Numbered from the stretch's first letter, positions 41,821 through 50,533 are shown. The stretch is 55,912 nt of DNA from Phycisphaerae bacterium (GCA_002705085.1 PAHO01000004.1:1-55912); one strand, 5' to 3'. The notes: a model not told the origin generated them from the sequence alone. Made by a program: numbers and translations.

Positions 41821-42756
41821 TCACTCGGTTGAGCCGTCATCGAGGCCGAGCAGCGCATCCACGTATGGCTCGGGGTCGAACACTTCAAGATCTTCTGGTC
41901 GCTCACCGGTCCCAACAAATTTGACGGGGACGCCGGTGTGTTCACGAATGGAAAGGGCCACGCCGCCGCGGGCGGTGCCGTCCAATTTGGCAAGAACGAT
42001 GCCATCAATTGCCGCCGCGGCCAAAAAGTGTTCGGCTTGTCGCAAGCCGTTTTGGCCGGCCGTGGCATCAAGCACCAGCAGACTTTCGTGCGGGGCGTTG
42101 GGAATCACCCTGCCGAGGACATCTTTGATTTTGGACAGTTGTCGCATCAATTCTTCTTGAACATGCAGTCGGCCCGCGGTGTCCACAATGAGGAAGTCAG
42201 CGTTTCGAGCCACCGCGGCTTCGGCGCCATCCCAGGCCACCGCCGCCGGATCGGCGCCTTCTTTGCCTTTGATGATGTCCACCCCCAAACGCTCGGCCCA
42301 CACTTCCAGTTGGTGCACGGCGCCGGCCCGGAAGGTGTCGGCGGCGGCAAGCACCACTTTTCCTTCGGCAGAAAATTGTTTAGCCAATTTGGCGATGCTG
42401 GTGGTCTTGCCGGCACCATTCACCCCAACGACCAAGAGAACGGTGGGCCCTTGGTCGGCGCGGGTGATGCTTCCACGATGGTCGCCCAAGCGTTCCCGGA
42501 GATCATTGGCCAGATGGTCTCGGGCCTCTTCACCGGTGGTGACCGTGCCTTGCCGCCAAGCCGTACGCAGGGACTCGACCAAACTTTGGCTGAGCGCGGG
42601 ACCAACGTCTGCGCGAAGCAGGGAGGCTTCGATGGTCTGGAGTGCTTCCTCATCGATCTTCCGACCGGCCAAGGCCCCAAAAACACCGGTGAGGGCGGTG
42701 CGGGTCTTGGTCAATCCTGAACGAAGTGCTTCAGTCGCCCGGCGAAACAATCCCAT
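41821..42756 (-). CDS. ftsY: Signal recognition particle receptor FtsY
   Basis: A 311-residue protein with a short N-terminal region and a complete NG GTPase. It has P-loop GVNGAGKTTSIAKLA, DTFRAGAVHQLEVW, DTAGRLH and LAKLDGTARGG, ending PVKFVGTGERPEDLEVFD. It docks SRP-ribosome complexes at the membrane. The long acidic A domain of enterobacteria is absent, as in many other phyla. GGAGAAG before the ATG at 42756 decides the start. The first 26 bases overlap the 3' end of nusB on the same strand. Confidence 0.95.
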   Translation of the reverse strand: MGLFRRATEALRSGLTKTRTALTGVFGALAGRKIDEEALQTIEASLLRADVGPALSQSLVESLRTAWRQGTVTTGEEARDHLANDLRERLGDHRGSITRADQGPTVLLVVGVNGAGKTTSIAKLAKQFSAEGKVVLAAADTFRAGAVHQLEVWAERLGVDIIKGKEGADPAAVAWDGAEAAVARNADFLIVDTAGRLHVQEELMRQLSKIKDVLGRVIPNAPHESLLVLDATAGQNGLRQAEHFLAAAAIDGIVLAKLDGTARGGVALSIREHTGVPVKFVGTGERPEDLEVFDPEPYVDALLGLDDGSTE

Positions 42757-43186
42757 GGTCTGCTTCTCCAGATTGGTCTTGGTTGCGTTGGCGTTCTCGT
42801 TGCAATCGATCGAGCACACCGTTGATGAAGCGAGGGCTTTCTTCGGTGCTGAATTCCCGGGCCAAGTCGATGGCCTCAGAAATCACAACTTTCCACTGCT
42901 CGGGCGCGTCGGTCATCTCTTGAGCGGCGAGGCGCAAGATCGAACGGTCCAACACCGGCTGGCGGTGCAGTGGCCAGTCGGGGCTGAGGGGGTTGAGTTC
43001 TTCATCCAAGATGCGACTGCAGTCCCAAGTCCGCAAAGCGAAGTCGACCCCTTTGGCTCGGTCGGCTTCTGAGGCAGCACTACCTTCAAGAGCCGAGGTC
43101 AACCCTTCGGGCGCAGGATCGCCCCCGCGATCCAGAATGTACATGGCTTGCAACGCCGCCCGTCGCCAGTCCTTCGCCACTCTCAT
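42731..43186 (-). CDS. nusB: Transcription antitermination factor NusB
   Basis: A 151-residue all-helical protein. The N-terminal WRRAALQAMYILD and the C-terminal PVLDRSILRLAAQEMT ... VVISEAIDLAREFSTEESPRFINGVLD are family signatures. NusB binds boxA RNA with S10 (NusE) in rRNA antitermination. Its ATG overlaps the ribH stop (ATGA) and its end overlaps ftsY by 26 bases, so ribH-nusB-ftsY is one tightly coupled unit. Confidence 0.92.
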   Translation of the reverse strand: MRVAKDWRRAALQAMYILDRGGDPAPEGLTSALEGSAASEADRAKGVDFALRTWDCSRILDEELNPLSPDWPLHRQPVLDRSILRLAAQEMTDAPEQWKVVISEAIDLAREFSTEESPRFINGVLDRLQRERQRNQDQSGEADHGIVSPGD

Positions 43187-43650
43187 CGCAACGACCCCAT
43201 GGTGGACAAGACCCCAGTCACCGCAACCATGGCCTCGTAGCCTTTGTTGTTTGGGTTGTCGGCACTCCGAGCTTCGGCTTGGGCAAGGGTGTTGGCGGTA
43301 ATGACCCCGAAGCCGACTGGTTTTTGGGTGTTGATGGCCAGTTGGGTGCAACCTTGGGCGATGGCGTGGGCGATCACCTCGTCATGGATGGTTTCACCTT
43401 TGATGATGCAGCCCAAAACGGCGACGCCGTCAAAGCCTTCTTGGAGCAGCGAGGCCGCTAAGACGGGCAACTCAAAGGCGCCCGGCGCGGTGAACTCTGA
43501 GAGAGCAAGGGTGCCTCCGGCCGCGTCGTAGGCTTGCCGGGCACCTTGACGAAGACCATCGACGATCTCGGTGTGCCAGTTGGCACCAACGACGGCGATG
43601 CGTGCGGTGGCCGGCACGGAGGCCAAGGGGGTTGGGCTGGTTTGACGCAT
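43183..43650 (-). CDS. ribH: 6,7-dimethyl-8-ribityllumazine synthase
   Basis: A 155-residue protein of normal length. It has the substrate-binding FTAPGAFELP and CIIKGETIHDEV motifs, with His89 as catalytic base, and PVGFGVITANTLAQAEARS. It makes the lumazine precursor of riboflavin in the cytosol, as an oligomeric shell in most bacteria. The pairing of ribH with nusB is common across bacteria. No FMN riboswitch was seen in the 120-base divergent region upstream. Confidence 0.95.
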   Translation of the reverse strand: MRQTSPTPLASVPATARIAVVGANWHTEIVDGLRQGARQAYDAAGGTLALSEFTAPGAFELPVLAASLLQEGFDGVAVLGCIIKGETIHDEVIAHAIAQGCTQLAINTQKPVGFGVITANTLAQAEARSADNPNNKGYEAMVAVTGVLSTMGSLR

Positions 43651-43770
43651 GAGGGCATGATTCTATGCGGCGGTCCGTTTGTGCGGGTTGGTGGGGTGAA
43701 TCCACCAGCGGGGCAGCGCCGCCAGGCGGAGGCGCTGACCGAGCCGGTGGTTCCATCCGATGCCAGAACC

Positions 43771-44142
43771 ATGAACACCTTGCCCGAAGCCATCGCCAAA
43801 CGACGTGCCGAGATTTGGGGGCCGATCCCCTTCCCGAACGGCAAAACCATCTCGGATTGTCTGCCCGAATTGTTCTGTGACGGACGCATCCAGCATGTCC
43901 ATCTGTCCCCTGATGCCATGGATGAGCCTGGCGAGGCACTTCTGGCGGCCATTGAATCCGCTGTGCAGGAGGTCCCGGCTGGAGTTGGTGGACGTTTGGA
44001 GGTGGAAAAGACCAACGGTGAGCTGGTGGGGTATCTCACCTTGCCGAGTGGGGTGGTCGATCTCTCGATCCAAGCCACCAGTGTGCCTTACGCCCAAGAT
44101 GTGGTGATCCCGGTCCGCCCTCGAAGTCGGGAAGCCGGATGA
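43771..44142 (+). CDS. Unknown protein coupled to the NtrC-type activator gene
   Basis: A 123-residue protein with no signal peptide or membrane segment. An N-terminal helix (MNTLPEAIAKRRAEIWG) is followed by mixed alpha/beta sequence (IPFPNGKTISDCLPELFCDG, VGGRLEVEKTNGELVGYLTL). It ends in a basic tail. The stop overlaps the start of the next gene (ATGA), so the two are very likely translated together and may act together. The frame is open upstream to 43534, but that part overlaps ribH on the other strand, so the ATG at 43771 was chosen. No family was recognised. Confidence 0.65.
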   Translation: MNTLPEAIAKRRAEIWGPIPFPNGKTISDCLPELFCDGRIQHVHLSPDAMDEPGEALLAAIESAVQEVPAGVGGRLEVEKTNGELVGYLTLPSGVVDLSIQATSVPYAQDVVIPVRPRSREAG

Positions 44143-45443
44143 AACCACGGATCCTGATCATCGATACCGATCAAACGGCCGGCCAAATGGTTCGGTCTGC
44201 GGTGTCGATGTTGGACTGTGAAGTGGACGGGCCGCGCCCCCTTTCAGAGTTGGAAGAGGCTGCTCTGGTTCTGTTGACTCCTCCAGAAGGAGAACTGGCA
44301 TCGACCTCCGTTGCTCGTATTCGTGAACGCTTCCCCCGGACTGGGGTGATCGTGATGACGGGATGGGGCTCCACCACCGAAGCGGTTGATTGTCTGAAGG
44401 CCGGTGCGCTTGATTATCTGGAACGACCAATCCACCCGGATCGGCTGCAGCAGATTGTTGGTGAGTCCTTGGACCGACTTTCGCTGTTGGCCCCCGAAGA
44501 ACAACCTTCTGATGGTGATCCTTCGTTCGTAGTGGGCGCCAGTCCGGCCATGAATCGAGCGGTTCAACTGTTGGATCAAGTGGCTTCTTTGGACGTTGGC
44601 GTTCTTCTGACGGGCCCCACCGGAAGCGGGAAGAGTCGCTTGGCCCGGCGGGTGCACGATCGATCGTCCCGCAGCAGCGGACCATTCATCGAGGTGTCAT
44701 GTGCCGCGTTGGGCGAAGAACTCCTCGAATCAGAATTGTTCGGGCATGTCCGTGGAGCATTTACTGGTGCTGAGCGTGATCGGCGGGGCCGCTTTGAATT
44801 GGCCCAGGGGGGCACTCTTTTCCTAGATGAGATCAATTCGGCTACCCCGGCCCTGCAAGCTCGATTGCTTCGAATTCTGCAAGAAGGCACTTTCGAGCCC
44901 GTAGGTTCTGAGGAGACTCGGTCGTGTGATGTGCGTGTGCTGGCTGCGGGCAATACCGATTTGCACCAGTTGGTGGCTCGGGGCGGGTTCCGTGAGGATT
45001 TGCTTTGGCGATTGGCGGTGGTCGAAGTTGACATTCCAAGTTTGTCGGCCCGGATGGAAGATCTCCCCTTGTTGGCGCATCACCTCTGCGAACGGTACGC
45101 CCACCGTCTTGCAAGACGGGTTGATGGTCTTGACCCATCAGCGCTGGAAGTGCTGTCGTCTTACACCTGGCCCGGGAATGTTCGTGAATTGGAGCATGCC
45201 ATGGCACGGGCGGTGGCGGTGACTCGAGGCCCATTGATATCTGCCGTGGACTTGCCTCCCCGAGTCCAAAAACCCAAGGACCACCAGGCGGAGCAACTTG
45301 CGGGCGGTTTGCAACAGGATGAACGCGAGCGCATTGAAGCCGCTTTGGCGGCCCATCAGCAGAACCGAACCCAAGCGGCCGTCGCGTTGGGCATTCATCG
45401 CGCGTCGCTGTACAAGAAAATGAGACGTTTGGGGATCAGTTGA
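44139..45443 (+). CDS. Sigma-54-dependent activator, NtrC type, with degenerate receiver
   Basis: A 434-residue protein. The receiver-like domain (residues 1-115) keeps the acidic pair (Asp9, Asp11) and the MTG switch. The phospho-acceptor position is Thr47 (LVLLTPP), and the usual Lys is Arg (LERPIHP). The AAA+ domain is intact: GPTGSGKS, the sigma-54 loop GAFTGA, Walker B GTLFLDEI, and FREDLLWRL. A Fis-type HTH ends the chain (RTQAAVALGIHRASLYKKMRR). It should activate sigma-54 promoters without classical Asp phosphorylation. No partner kinase is adjacent. It overlaps the convergent ftsI end by eight bases. Confidence 0.92.
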   Translation: MKPRILIIDTDQTAGQMVRSAVSMLDCEVDGPRPLSELEEAALVLLTPPEGELASTSVARIRERFPRTGVIVMTGWGSTTEAVDCLKAGALDYLERPIHPDRLQQIVGESLDRLSLLAPEEQPSDGDPSFVVGASPAMNRAVQLLDQVASLDVGVLLTGPTGSGKSRLARRVHDRSSRSSGPFIEVSCAALGEELLESELFGHVRGAFTGAERDRRGRFELAQGGTLFLDEINSATPALQARLLRILQEGTFEPVGSEETRSCDVRVLAAGNTDLHQLVARGGFREDLLWRLAVVEVDIPSLSARMEDLPLLAHHLCERYAHRLARRVDGLDPSALEVLSSYTWPGNVRELEHAMARAVAVTRGPLISAVDLPPRVQKPKDHQAEQLAGGLQQDERERIEAALAAHQQNRTQAAVALGIHRASLYKKMRRLGIS

Positions 45444-47343
45444 TCCCCATACCCAAGTCGTTGGACGCCTCGGCAACCACTTGGGGGACACCCAACCTGC
45501 TCAAAGCGGCTTCGACCACTCTTTTGGCCACTGGTCCCGCGGTGTACGACCCGGTGTGCCGTCGGTTCTCACGCTCCAGTGCGTATCGGTCGGGATCGTC
45601 AATGGTGCACAGCACCAACACTTTGGGATCTTCTGCGGGCGCGCCCATTACAAAAGAGCAGATGTAGCGGTCTTCGTACATCCCATGTTTGATGCCTTGT
45701 TCAGGCTTGGCTGATCGTGGCAACTGGGCGGTCCCCGATTTTCCAAACGCGCGAACCCCTTGAATTCGAAGGTGTTTGGTGTCTTCAACCAGCGGCACCA
45801 TGGCTTCGATGGAGGCCTGGGCGGTGGCCGACGAAATCACGGGGATATGGGCGGGGCGAAAGTCAGGACCAGGATGCAGCAGATGGATCGGCCGCAGCTC
45901 TCCGCCACTGGCCAAAATCGAAACCCCTTGCAGCAACTGTGCGGCGGTGACCGAGATGTTCTGGCCAAATGAAACAGAGGTTTGCGTGTAGTGGTTCCAG
46001 TTTCGAGGCTTGGGCACAATGCCTCGAGCTTCCGCCGAGAGTTCCAAGTGGGTGCGTTCGCCGAAGCCAAAGTCCAAGACGCCATCGCGCAGTGTGGTGG
46101 TGCTCAGTCGGTCGGCCACATGAGCCATGCAAGCATTTTTGGAATAGCGAAGGACTTCATCCCATTTCAGATTGCCACGTCCCGAGACGTCACGAATGCG
46201 ACGACCGTATGAGGTCATCCATTCTTTGCCCGGAGGCACCGCGTCAATGCGTTCTGAGGGTTGGACCACACCTTCTTCCACCGCAATGGCCCAGACGATT
46301 GGTTTGAAAGTAGAACCCGGTTCGAAGACATCGCTGATGCAGCGCGGGCGCCCCACCAAGCCCCCTTCTGGCCGAGCGGCATCTGTCGGAGCATCCGGCC
46401 AAGCCCCTTCTCGGGGAGGGGCCAAGACGTCCACCATGCTCAAGAGGCCACCGGTGGAGACATCAAGCACCATCAACCGCCCACCGGCCGCATGACAAGA
46501 CGTCACTGCTTCTTTCAATTGGGCGGTGGCATACTCCTGAAGATCCAGATCCAATGTCAGTGTGACGGTTCGACCGTCAATCGCGGGTTGTGCGGCGGCC
46601 CCCGAAAGCCGTCGACCTCGACTGTCAACCACGTCGTGGCGTTGCCCCGAAGTGCCGGTGAGTTGTGCGTTGCACTCCGCTTCGATGCCGTAGAGCCCGG
46701 TAAGGCCCTTTGGCGCAGGGACCGTTTTTCCAATCAGACTGCGCAGGCTGTACGGCGCGCTGGTTTGTCGAATCTCCACCTGATCCCAGTTCAAACCGGC
46801 GAAAAGGACACGGTGCTCGTGCCGCGCTCTCACATACTTTTGTCGTTCCACGATGGATGGTGTTTGGGGCAGCACGTCGCCCAACTTGCAGTACCTCGTG
46901 GATCTTCCGGAGGCTCGGTTTCTCAGGTCAGCTTCTTGGATGGTTGCTTCTATTTCTGCGGGTGACATCCCGAGTTCAGGGAAGAGATGGGCAAGCTCCA
47001 ACGCGAATTCCATGACTCGCAGATTTTCTTCGGTCGCGGGCTTCAGGCCTTGGGGAAATCTGGACCGGCCGGTTCGGGTGCTCTGTTCGTATTCGTGCTT
47101 CTCACGCCGAGCCACCAAATCCACAAACAGTTGGATGCCGGGGGAGGAGATGGCCAGTGGCCGGCCCCGTCGATCAACGATGGGGCCGCGGAATGCGGCT
47201 TCGGTGCGGTTTCGAGTCTGGTCGTCATCGACAGCAATGGCGTCGAGCAATCCAGCAGGCGGGTCGAGCACAAGTTGCACATGCCGGGCCAAAGCCACCA
47301 TGAGCGGGAGCACCAACAGCCATGCGAAGCCTGGTCGGTTCAA
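45436..47343 (-). CDS. ftsI: Septal peptidoglycan transpeptidase (FtsI/PBP3)
   Basis: A 635-residue protein. The N-terminal membrane anchor (FAWLLVLPLMVALARH) is followed by a PBP dimerisation domain and then the transpeptidase domain. The active-site motifs are complete: Ser344-x-x-Lys347 (GSTFKP), Ser401-x-Asn403 (YSKNA) and Lys535-Ser-Gly (GKSGTAQ). It cross-links peptidoglycan at the septum. The start is TTG, overlapping the stop of the FtsL-like gene (TTGA), which suggests translational coupling. Planctomycetes outside Phycisphaerae often lack a canonical FtsI. Confidence 0.9.
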   Translation of the reverse strand: MNRPGFAWLLVLPLMVALARHVQLVLDPPAGLLDAIAVDDDQTRNRTEAAFRGPIVDRRGRPLAISSPGIQLFVDLVARREKHEYEQSTRTGRSRFPQGLKPATEENLRVMEFALELAHLFPELGMSPAEIEATIQEADLRNRASGRSTRYCKLGDVLPQTPSIVERQKYVRARHEHRVLFAGLNWDQVEIRQTSAPYSLRSLIGKTVPAPKGLTGLYGIEAECNAQLTGTSGQRHDVVDSRGRRLSGAAAQPAIDGRTVTLTLDLDLQEYATAQLKEAVTSCHAAGGRLMVLDVSTGGLLSMVDVLAPPREGAWPDAPTDAARPEGGLVGRPRCISDVFEPGSTFKPIVWAIAVEEGVVQPSERIDAVPPGKEWMTSYGRRIRDVSGRGNLKWDEVLRYSKNACMAHVADRLSTTTLRDGVLDFGFGERTHLELSAEARGIVPKPRNWNHYTQTSVSFGQNISVTAAQLLQGVSILASGGELRPIHLLHPGPDFRPAHIPVISSATAQASIEAMVPLVEDTKHLRIQGVRAFGKSGTAQLPRSAKPEQGIKHGMYEDRYICSFVMGAPAEDPKVLVLCTIDDPDRYALERENRRHTGSYTAGPVAKRVVEAALSRLGVPQVVAEASNDLGMGIN

Positions 47344-47645
47344 CGGCGGGGCTCCGGCCGGTTGGGCAGGGTTTGTGGGCGTTCTTCGATCACGGGGAAC
47401 GACGGCGACTCGACTTTCAAGGCTTCTCTGACCGAGGGATCGTTGATCAGGGCCGCTTCCCGAGCCAAGAGGTCAAGGGTGCGGCGCTCGATCTCTTGCC
47501 GCTCCCCTTCCAGTTGTTGCATTTCCCGATGCTGGCGCCGAGTCTCCAGTCGCAGCTCCAGAAGCGAACCGCCGCCGATGCCCACAGCCACCACCAAGCT
47601 TCCGAGGCGAATGAGTCGGTCAAGATGGGGCAAACTGGATGTCAT
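47340..47645 (-). CDS. FtsL-like division protein
   Basis: A 101-residue protein with one membrane segment (about residues 11-33, LIRLGSLVVAVGIGGGSLLE). A coiled coil follows (LETRRQHREMQQLEGERQE), then a Pro-rich tail. Size, topology and position between rsmH and ftsI match FtsL, which pairs with FtsB/FtsQ and activates FtsWI. FtsL sequences are too variable for a firm call from sequence alone. Both ends overlap neighbouring genes by four bases. Confidence 0.72.
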   Translation of the reverse strand: MTSSLPHLDRLIRLGSLVVAVGIGGGSLLELRLETRRQHREMQQLEGERQEIERRTLDLLAREAALINDPSVREALKVESPSFPVIEERPQTLPNRPEPRR

Positions 47646-48268
47646 TCGGGGAGTCGCAGCACCATGCCTGGTTGTATGTCATCGGGCGAAGTGAGTTGAT
47701 CTCTGTTCATTTTGAAGATGTCGTCGGCTCTCCTGGCGTCTCCGAGTTCTCGTCGGGCGATCCGCTCGAGCATGTCTCCCTTTTGCACCGTGTACGTTCG
47801 ATTTTTTCGGACGGTTTCCGCCGGTGCGGGTTGTTCCGGTTGTGCGGTTTGCGTGGTCTGGGGGGATGATGCCGCCGGGGATTCGCGGCTGGTCAACACC
47901 GCACGGGGGGGCAGATTGATGGTTTGACCGGGCACCAGGTCTGGACTTGCCAGTCCATTTGCCTTCTGCAAGGCCGGGAACAACCTCGCGTCGCCGTAAT
48001 ACTCCGCGCAGATGCCGCTGAGGGTGTCCCCTCGTTTCACCTCGTAGCGTTCTATTGGCACGGGAGCGGCTTCAAGTTGCCCCGAGGCAGGTGGCCGTGA
48101 GCGTTGGAATGAGTCATCTTCAGCCGGGGGCACAATCTCGTTTGTTTCCGGCGAGGCGTCAGCCGTGGTTGGTGTTCGTCCGGCATCGATACCGTCCACC
48201 ACCACCACCAAGACAATCATGATGAAGATAAATCCGATCAATAGGGCTGATTTGGTTTCTTGCGTCAT
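47642..48268 (-). CDS. Membrane-anchored protein with two LysM domains
   Basis: A 208-residue protein. It has a membrane segment at about residues 8-25 (ALLIGFIFIMIVLVVVV) and a Pro/Ser-rich spacer. LysM 1 (ERYEVKRGDTLSGICAEYYG ... LVPGQTINLPP) is followed by a second linker and LysM 2 (YTVQKGDMLERIARRELGD ... MVLRLPE). LysM binds the N-acetylglucosamine chain of peptidoglycan. Lying inside the rsmH-ftsL-ftsI unit with four-base overlaps on both sides, it probably acts at the division site; this is inferred. A cytoplasmic N-terminus and periplasmic LysM domains are expected. Confidence 0.85.
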   Translation of the reverse strand: MTQETKSALLIGFIFIMIVLVVVVDGIDAGRTPTTADASPETNEIVPPAEDDSFQRSRPPASGQLEAAPVPIERYEVKRGDTLSGICAEYYGDARLFPALQKANGLASPDLVPGQTINLPPRAVLTSRESPAASSPQTTQTAQPEQPAPAETVRKNRTYTVQKGDMLERIARRELGDARRADDIFKMNRDQLTSPDDIQPGMVLRLPE

Positions 48269-49212
48269 GACGTGGGCTCCGTCAATTGCACCACCCGCAG
48301 CCGGGCAGAGCGGGCTCGGGGGTTGCTCTGGGCCTCGGCATCACAAGCCACCAAGCCGCCACGGGTTAAGTCAATGGCCTGCCCGGATCGAACCATTCCG
48401 GCAAACGCCCGTTTGATCAAGCGATCTTCCAAACTGTGAAAAGAGATCATCGCCACACGGGCCTCCGGAGCAAGCCAGTCTGACGCTCGGGGCAATGCAT
48501 CCAGCAGTCGCTCCAGAGCGCCAAGTTCATCGTTGACCGCGATGCGGAGGGCCATGAAGGTTCGAGTGGCGGGGTGCATGCGACTTTCCCGGGCTCGAGC
48601 GCCGTAGGCCCGCCGGACAATTTCAGCCAAAGCGGTCGTTGTACGTATCGGCTCGCGCTCCCGGGCTTCGACAATGGCCCTTGCGATCCGCTTGGCAAAT
48701 GGGTCTTCTCCCCAGGTCTTGATCAGATCGGCCAATTCTCGTTCGGGCAGAACCGCCACCAGATCGCCCGCGGTGGCGGGTTCTCCCGGAGCCGCCCGGG
48801 TGGTCGGCGTGAGGGACTCACCTGCCGCCAGCCGCATGTCCAAAGGGCCCTCTTCGCGGAAAGAAAAGCCCCGTTCGGGACGGTCAAGGTGGGTAGAAGC
48901 CACGCCAAGGTCGGCCAGCAGGGCGTTGGGTTTGGGCTCGAAATTTCGAAGAGCTCGTGGCACCTCGGCGAACGAATGTTGCCAGCGGCACGTGGAAGTG
49001 CCCGATGGCGCCACCCGGTCGCTTGCATACTGCAAGTTTTCGGGATCCAGATCCACCAAAATCAGGTGTCCATTTGGTCCGACTGCTTGGGCCATGCGCA
49101 AGGCGTGACCGCCGCGGCCGGCGGTGCAGTCCACCACCGATTCCCCTGGCTGAAGTGCCAAAGTTCTGAGGACCTCATCCATGAGGACCGGCTCGTGTCC
49201 GGCAGCATCCAT
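48265..49212 (-). CDS. rsmH: 16S rRNA cytosine-N4 methyltransferase
   Basis: A 315-residue protein. The N-terminus HEPVLMDEVLRTLA leads into a class I SAM-binding motif (VVDCTAGRGGHA). DLGVASTHLDRPERGFSF and the C-terminal MISFHSLEDRLIKRAF are further family signatures. It methylates C1402 of 16S rRNA. rsmH (mraW) normally heads the dcw cluster; mraZ is absent upstream here, where sucB sits only 45 bases away. The stop overlaps the LysM gene start (ATGA). Confidence 0.95.
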   Translation of the reverse strand: MDAAGHEPVLMDEVLRTLALQPGESVVDCTAGRGGHALRMAQAVGPNGHLILVDLDPENLQYASDRVAPSGTSTCRWQHSFAEVPRALRNFEPKPNALLADLGVASTHLDRPERGFSFREEGPLDMRLAAGESLTPTTRAAPGEPATAGDLVAVLPERELADLIKTWGEDPFAKRIARAIVEAREREPIRTTTALAEIVRRAYGARARESRMHPATRTFMALRIAVNDELGALERLLDALPRASDWLAPEARVAMISFHSLEDRLIKRAFAGMVRSGQAIDLTRGGLVACDAEAQSNPRARSARLRVVQLTEPTS

Positions 49213-49257
49213 CCGGTCGCGAGCATACCGCCGAAAGGCGTCTCGCGCGAGGGCGGC

Positions 49258-50511
49258 TTACAACTGGAGCAGCATCCGTTCCGGGTTTTCCAACGCTTCT
49301 TTGACGTCAACCAAGAATCGAACAGCTTGTTCGCCATCAACAATGCGGTGGTCGTAGGACAACGCCAAGTACATCATGGGACGAAGCACAATCTGACCAG
49401 GATTCTTGGGGTCTTCGACCGCTCGGTTCATGATCTTGTGCATCCCCAGGATGCCAGACTGTGGGGGGTTGAGGATGGGCGTGCTCATCAGAGAGCCATA
49501 CACGCCACCGTTGGAGATGGTGAAGGTGCCCCCAAGCATTTCTTCCATACCCAGCTGCCCATCTCGAGCGCGGATGGCGAGATCTTTGATGCCACGTTCG
49601 ATTTCAGCAAAGGACAAACGATCGGCATTTCGCAGAACGGGAACGACCAAGCCTTTGGGGGTGCCAACTGCAACCGAGACGTCGCAGTAATCGTGGTATT
49701 CCACTTCTTGTCCGTCGATGTAGGCGTTGATGCCTTCGTGCCGACGCAACGCTTCACAGCAGGCTTTGACGAAGAAGCTCATGAAGCCCAGTCCCACCCC
49801 GTGTCGCTCGGCAAACGCTTCTTTGTGCAATTTTCGAAGCCGCATCACTTCGCTCATGTCGACTTCATTGAACGTCGTCAACATGGCTGCGGTTTGCTGG
49901 GCTTCCACCAAACGTTCGGCAATTCGAGCACGCAAGCGGCTCATTTTCTCGCGGCGGACGCCTCGACTGCCGGTGGCGTCAATGGCCAAAGGCTGCGTGA
50001 CTGGTGCGGCTGGTTCGCTTGGTCGGTTGGGCGTGGTGGGCACCGGCATGGATGCCGCAAGCACATCGGCTTTGGTGACGCGGCCGTGGGCTCCGGTGCC
50101 GGTGACACTGTTGACGTCCACGCCGGCATCGGCCGCGACTTTGGCGGCCATGCTGGTGGGACGAGGGGTTTCTTCAGCGGCAGCCGCGGTGGCCGCTTCA
50201 ACCACACTGGCTGGCCCAGAATCTCCGGGATCCGCGGCTTGAGCATCCGAGCCTTGATCGCCCGAAGGTGCGGTGGCGTCCGTGTCGATGGTGGCCACCA
50301 CATCGCCAACTTCCATCTCGGCGCCGGCTTCCGCCGTGATGCGCAAGACGCCACTGGCAGGGGCGGGGATTTCAAGGGTGACCTTGTCGGACTCGATTTC
50401 CACAAGATTGTCGTCTTGCGCCACCCAGTCGCCGTCATTGCAAAGCCACTGGCCCAGCGTCACTTCGGTGATGGATTCTCCGGGGGATGGGATGACGACT
50501 TCGACAGACAT
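49258..50511 (-). CDS. sucB: Dihydrolipoyllysine succinyltransferase (2-oxoglutarate dehydrogenase E2)
   Basis: A 417-residue protein of usual length. The lipoyl domain has ESDKVTLEI with Lys43 as lipoylation site. An Ala/Pro linker, a peripheral-subunit-binding domain (AAKVAADAGVDVNSVTGTG) and a catalytic domain with SYDHRIVDGEQAVRFL follow. The DKVTLE form and pairing with sucA separate it from the acetyltransferase. It begins 22 bases after sucA on the same strand. E3 (lpd) is not in the window and must be shared from elsewhere. Confidence 0.95.
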   Translation of the reverse strand: MSVEVVIPSPGESITEVTLGQWLCNDGDWVAQDDNLVEIESDKVTLEIPAPASGVLRITAEAGAEMEVGDVVATIDTDATAPSGDQGSDAQAADPGDSGPASVVEAATAAAAEETPRPTSMAAKVAADAGVDVNSVTGTGAHGRVTKADVLAASMPVPTTPNRPSEPAAPVTQPLAIDATGSRGVRREKMSRLRARIAERLVEAQQTAAMLTTFNEVDMSEVMRLRKLHKEAFAERHGVGLGFMSFFVKACCEALRRHEGINAYIDGQEVEYHDYCDVSVAVGTPKGLVVPVLRNADRLSFAEIERGIKDLAIRARDGQLGMEEMLGGTFTISNGGVYGSLMSTPILNPPQSGILGMHKIMNRAVEDPKNPGQIVLRPMMYLALSYDHRIVDGEQAVRFLVDVKEALENPERMLLQL

Positions 50512-50533
50512 CAGTCAGTACTCCGATTGAGGG

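Noticed and set aside
43651-43770. Possible FMN riboswitch upstream of ribH
   Set aside because: The conserved RFN helices and motif were not found in the 120-base divergent region.
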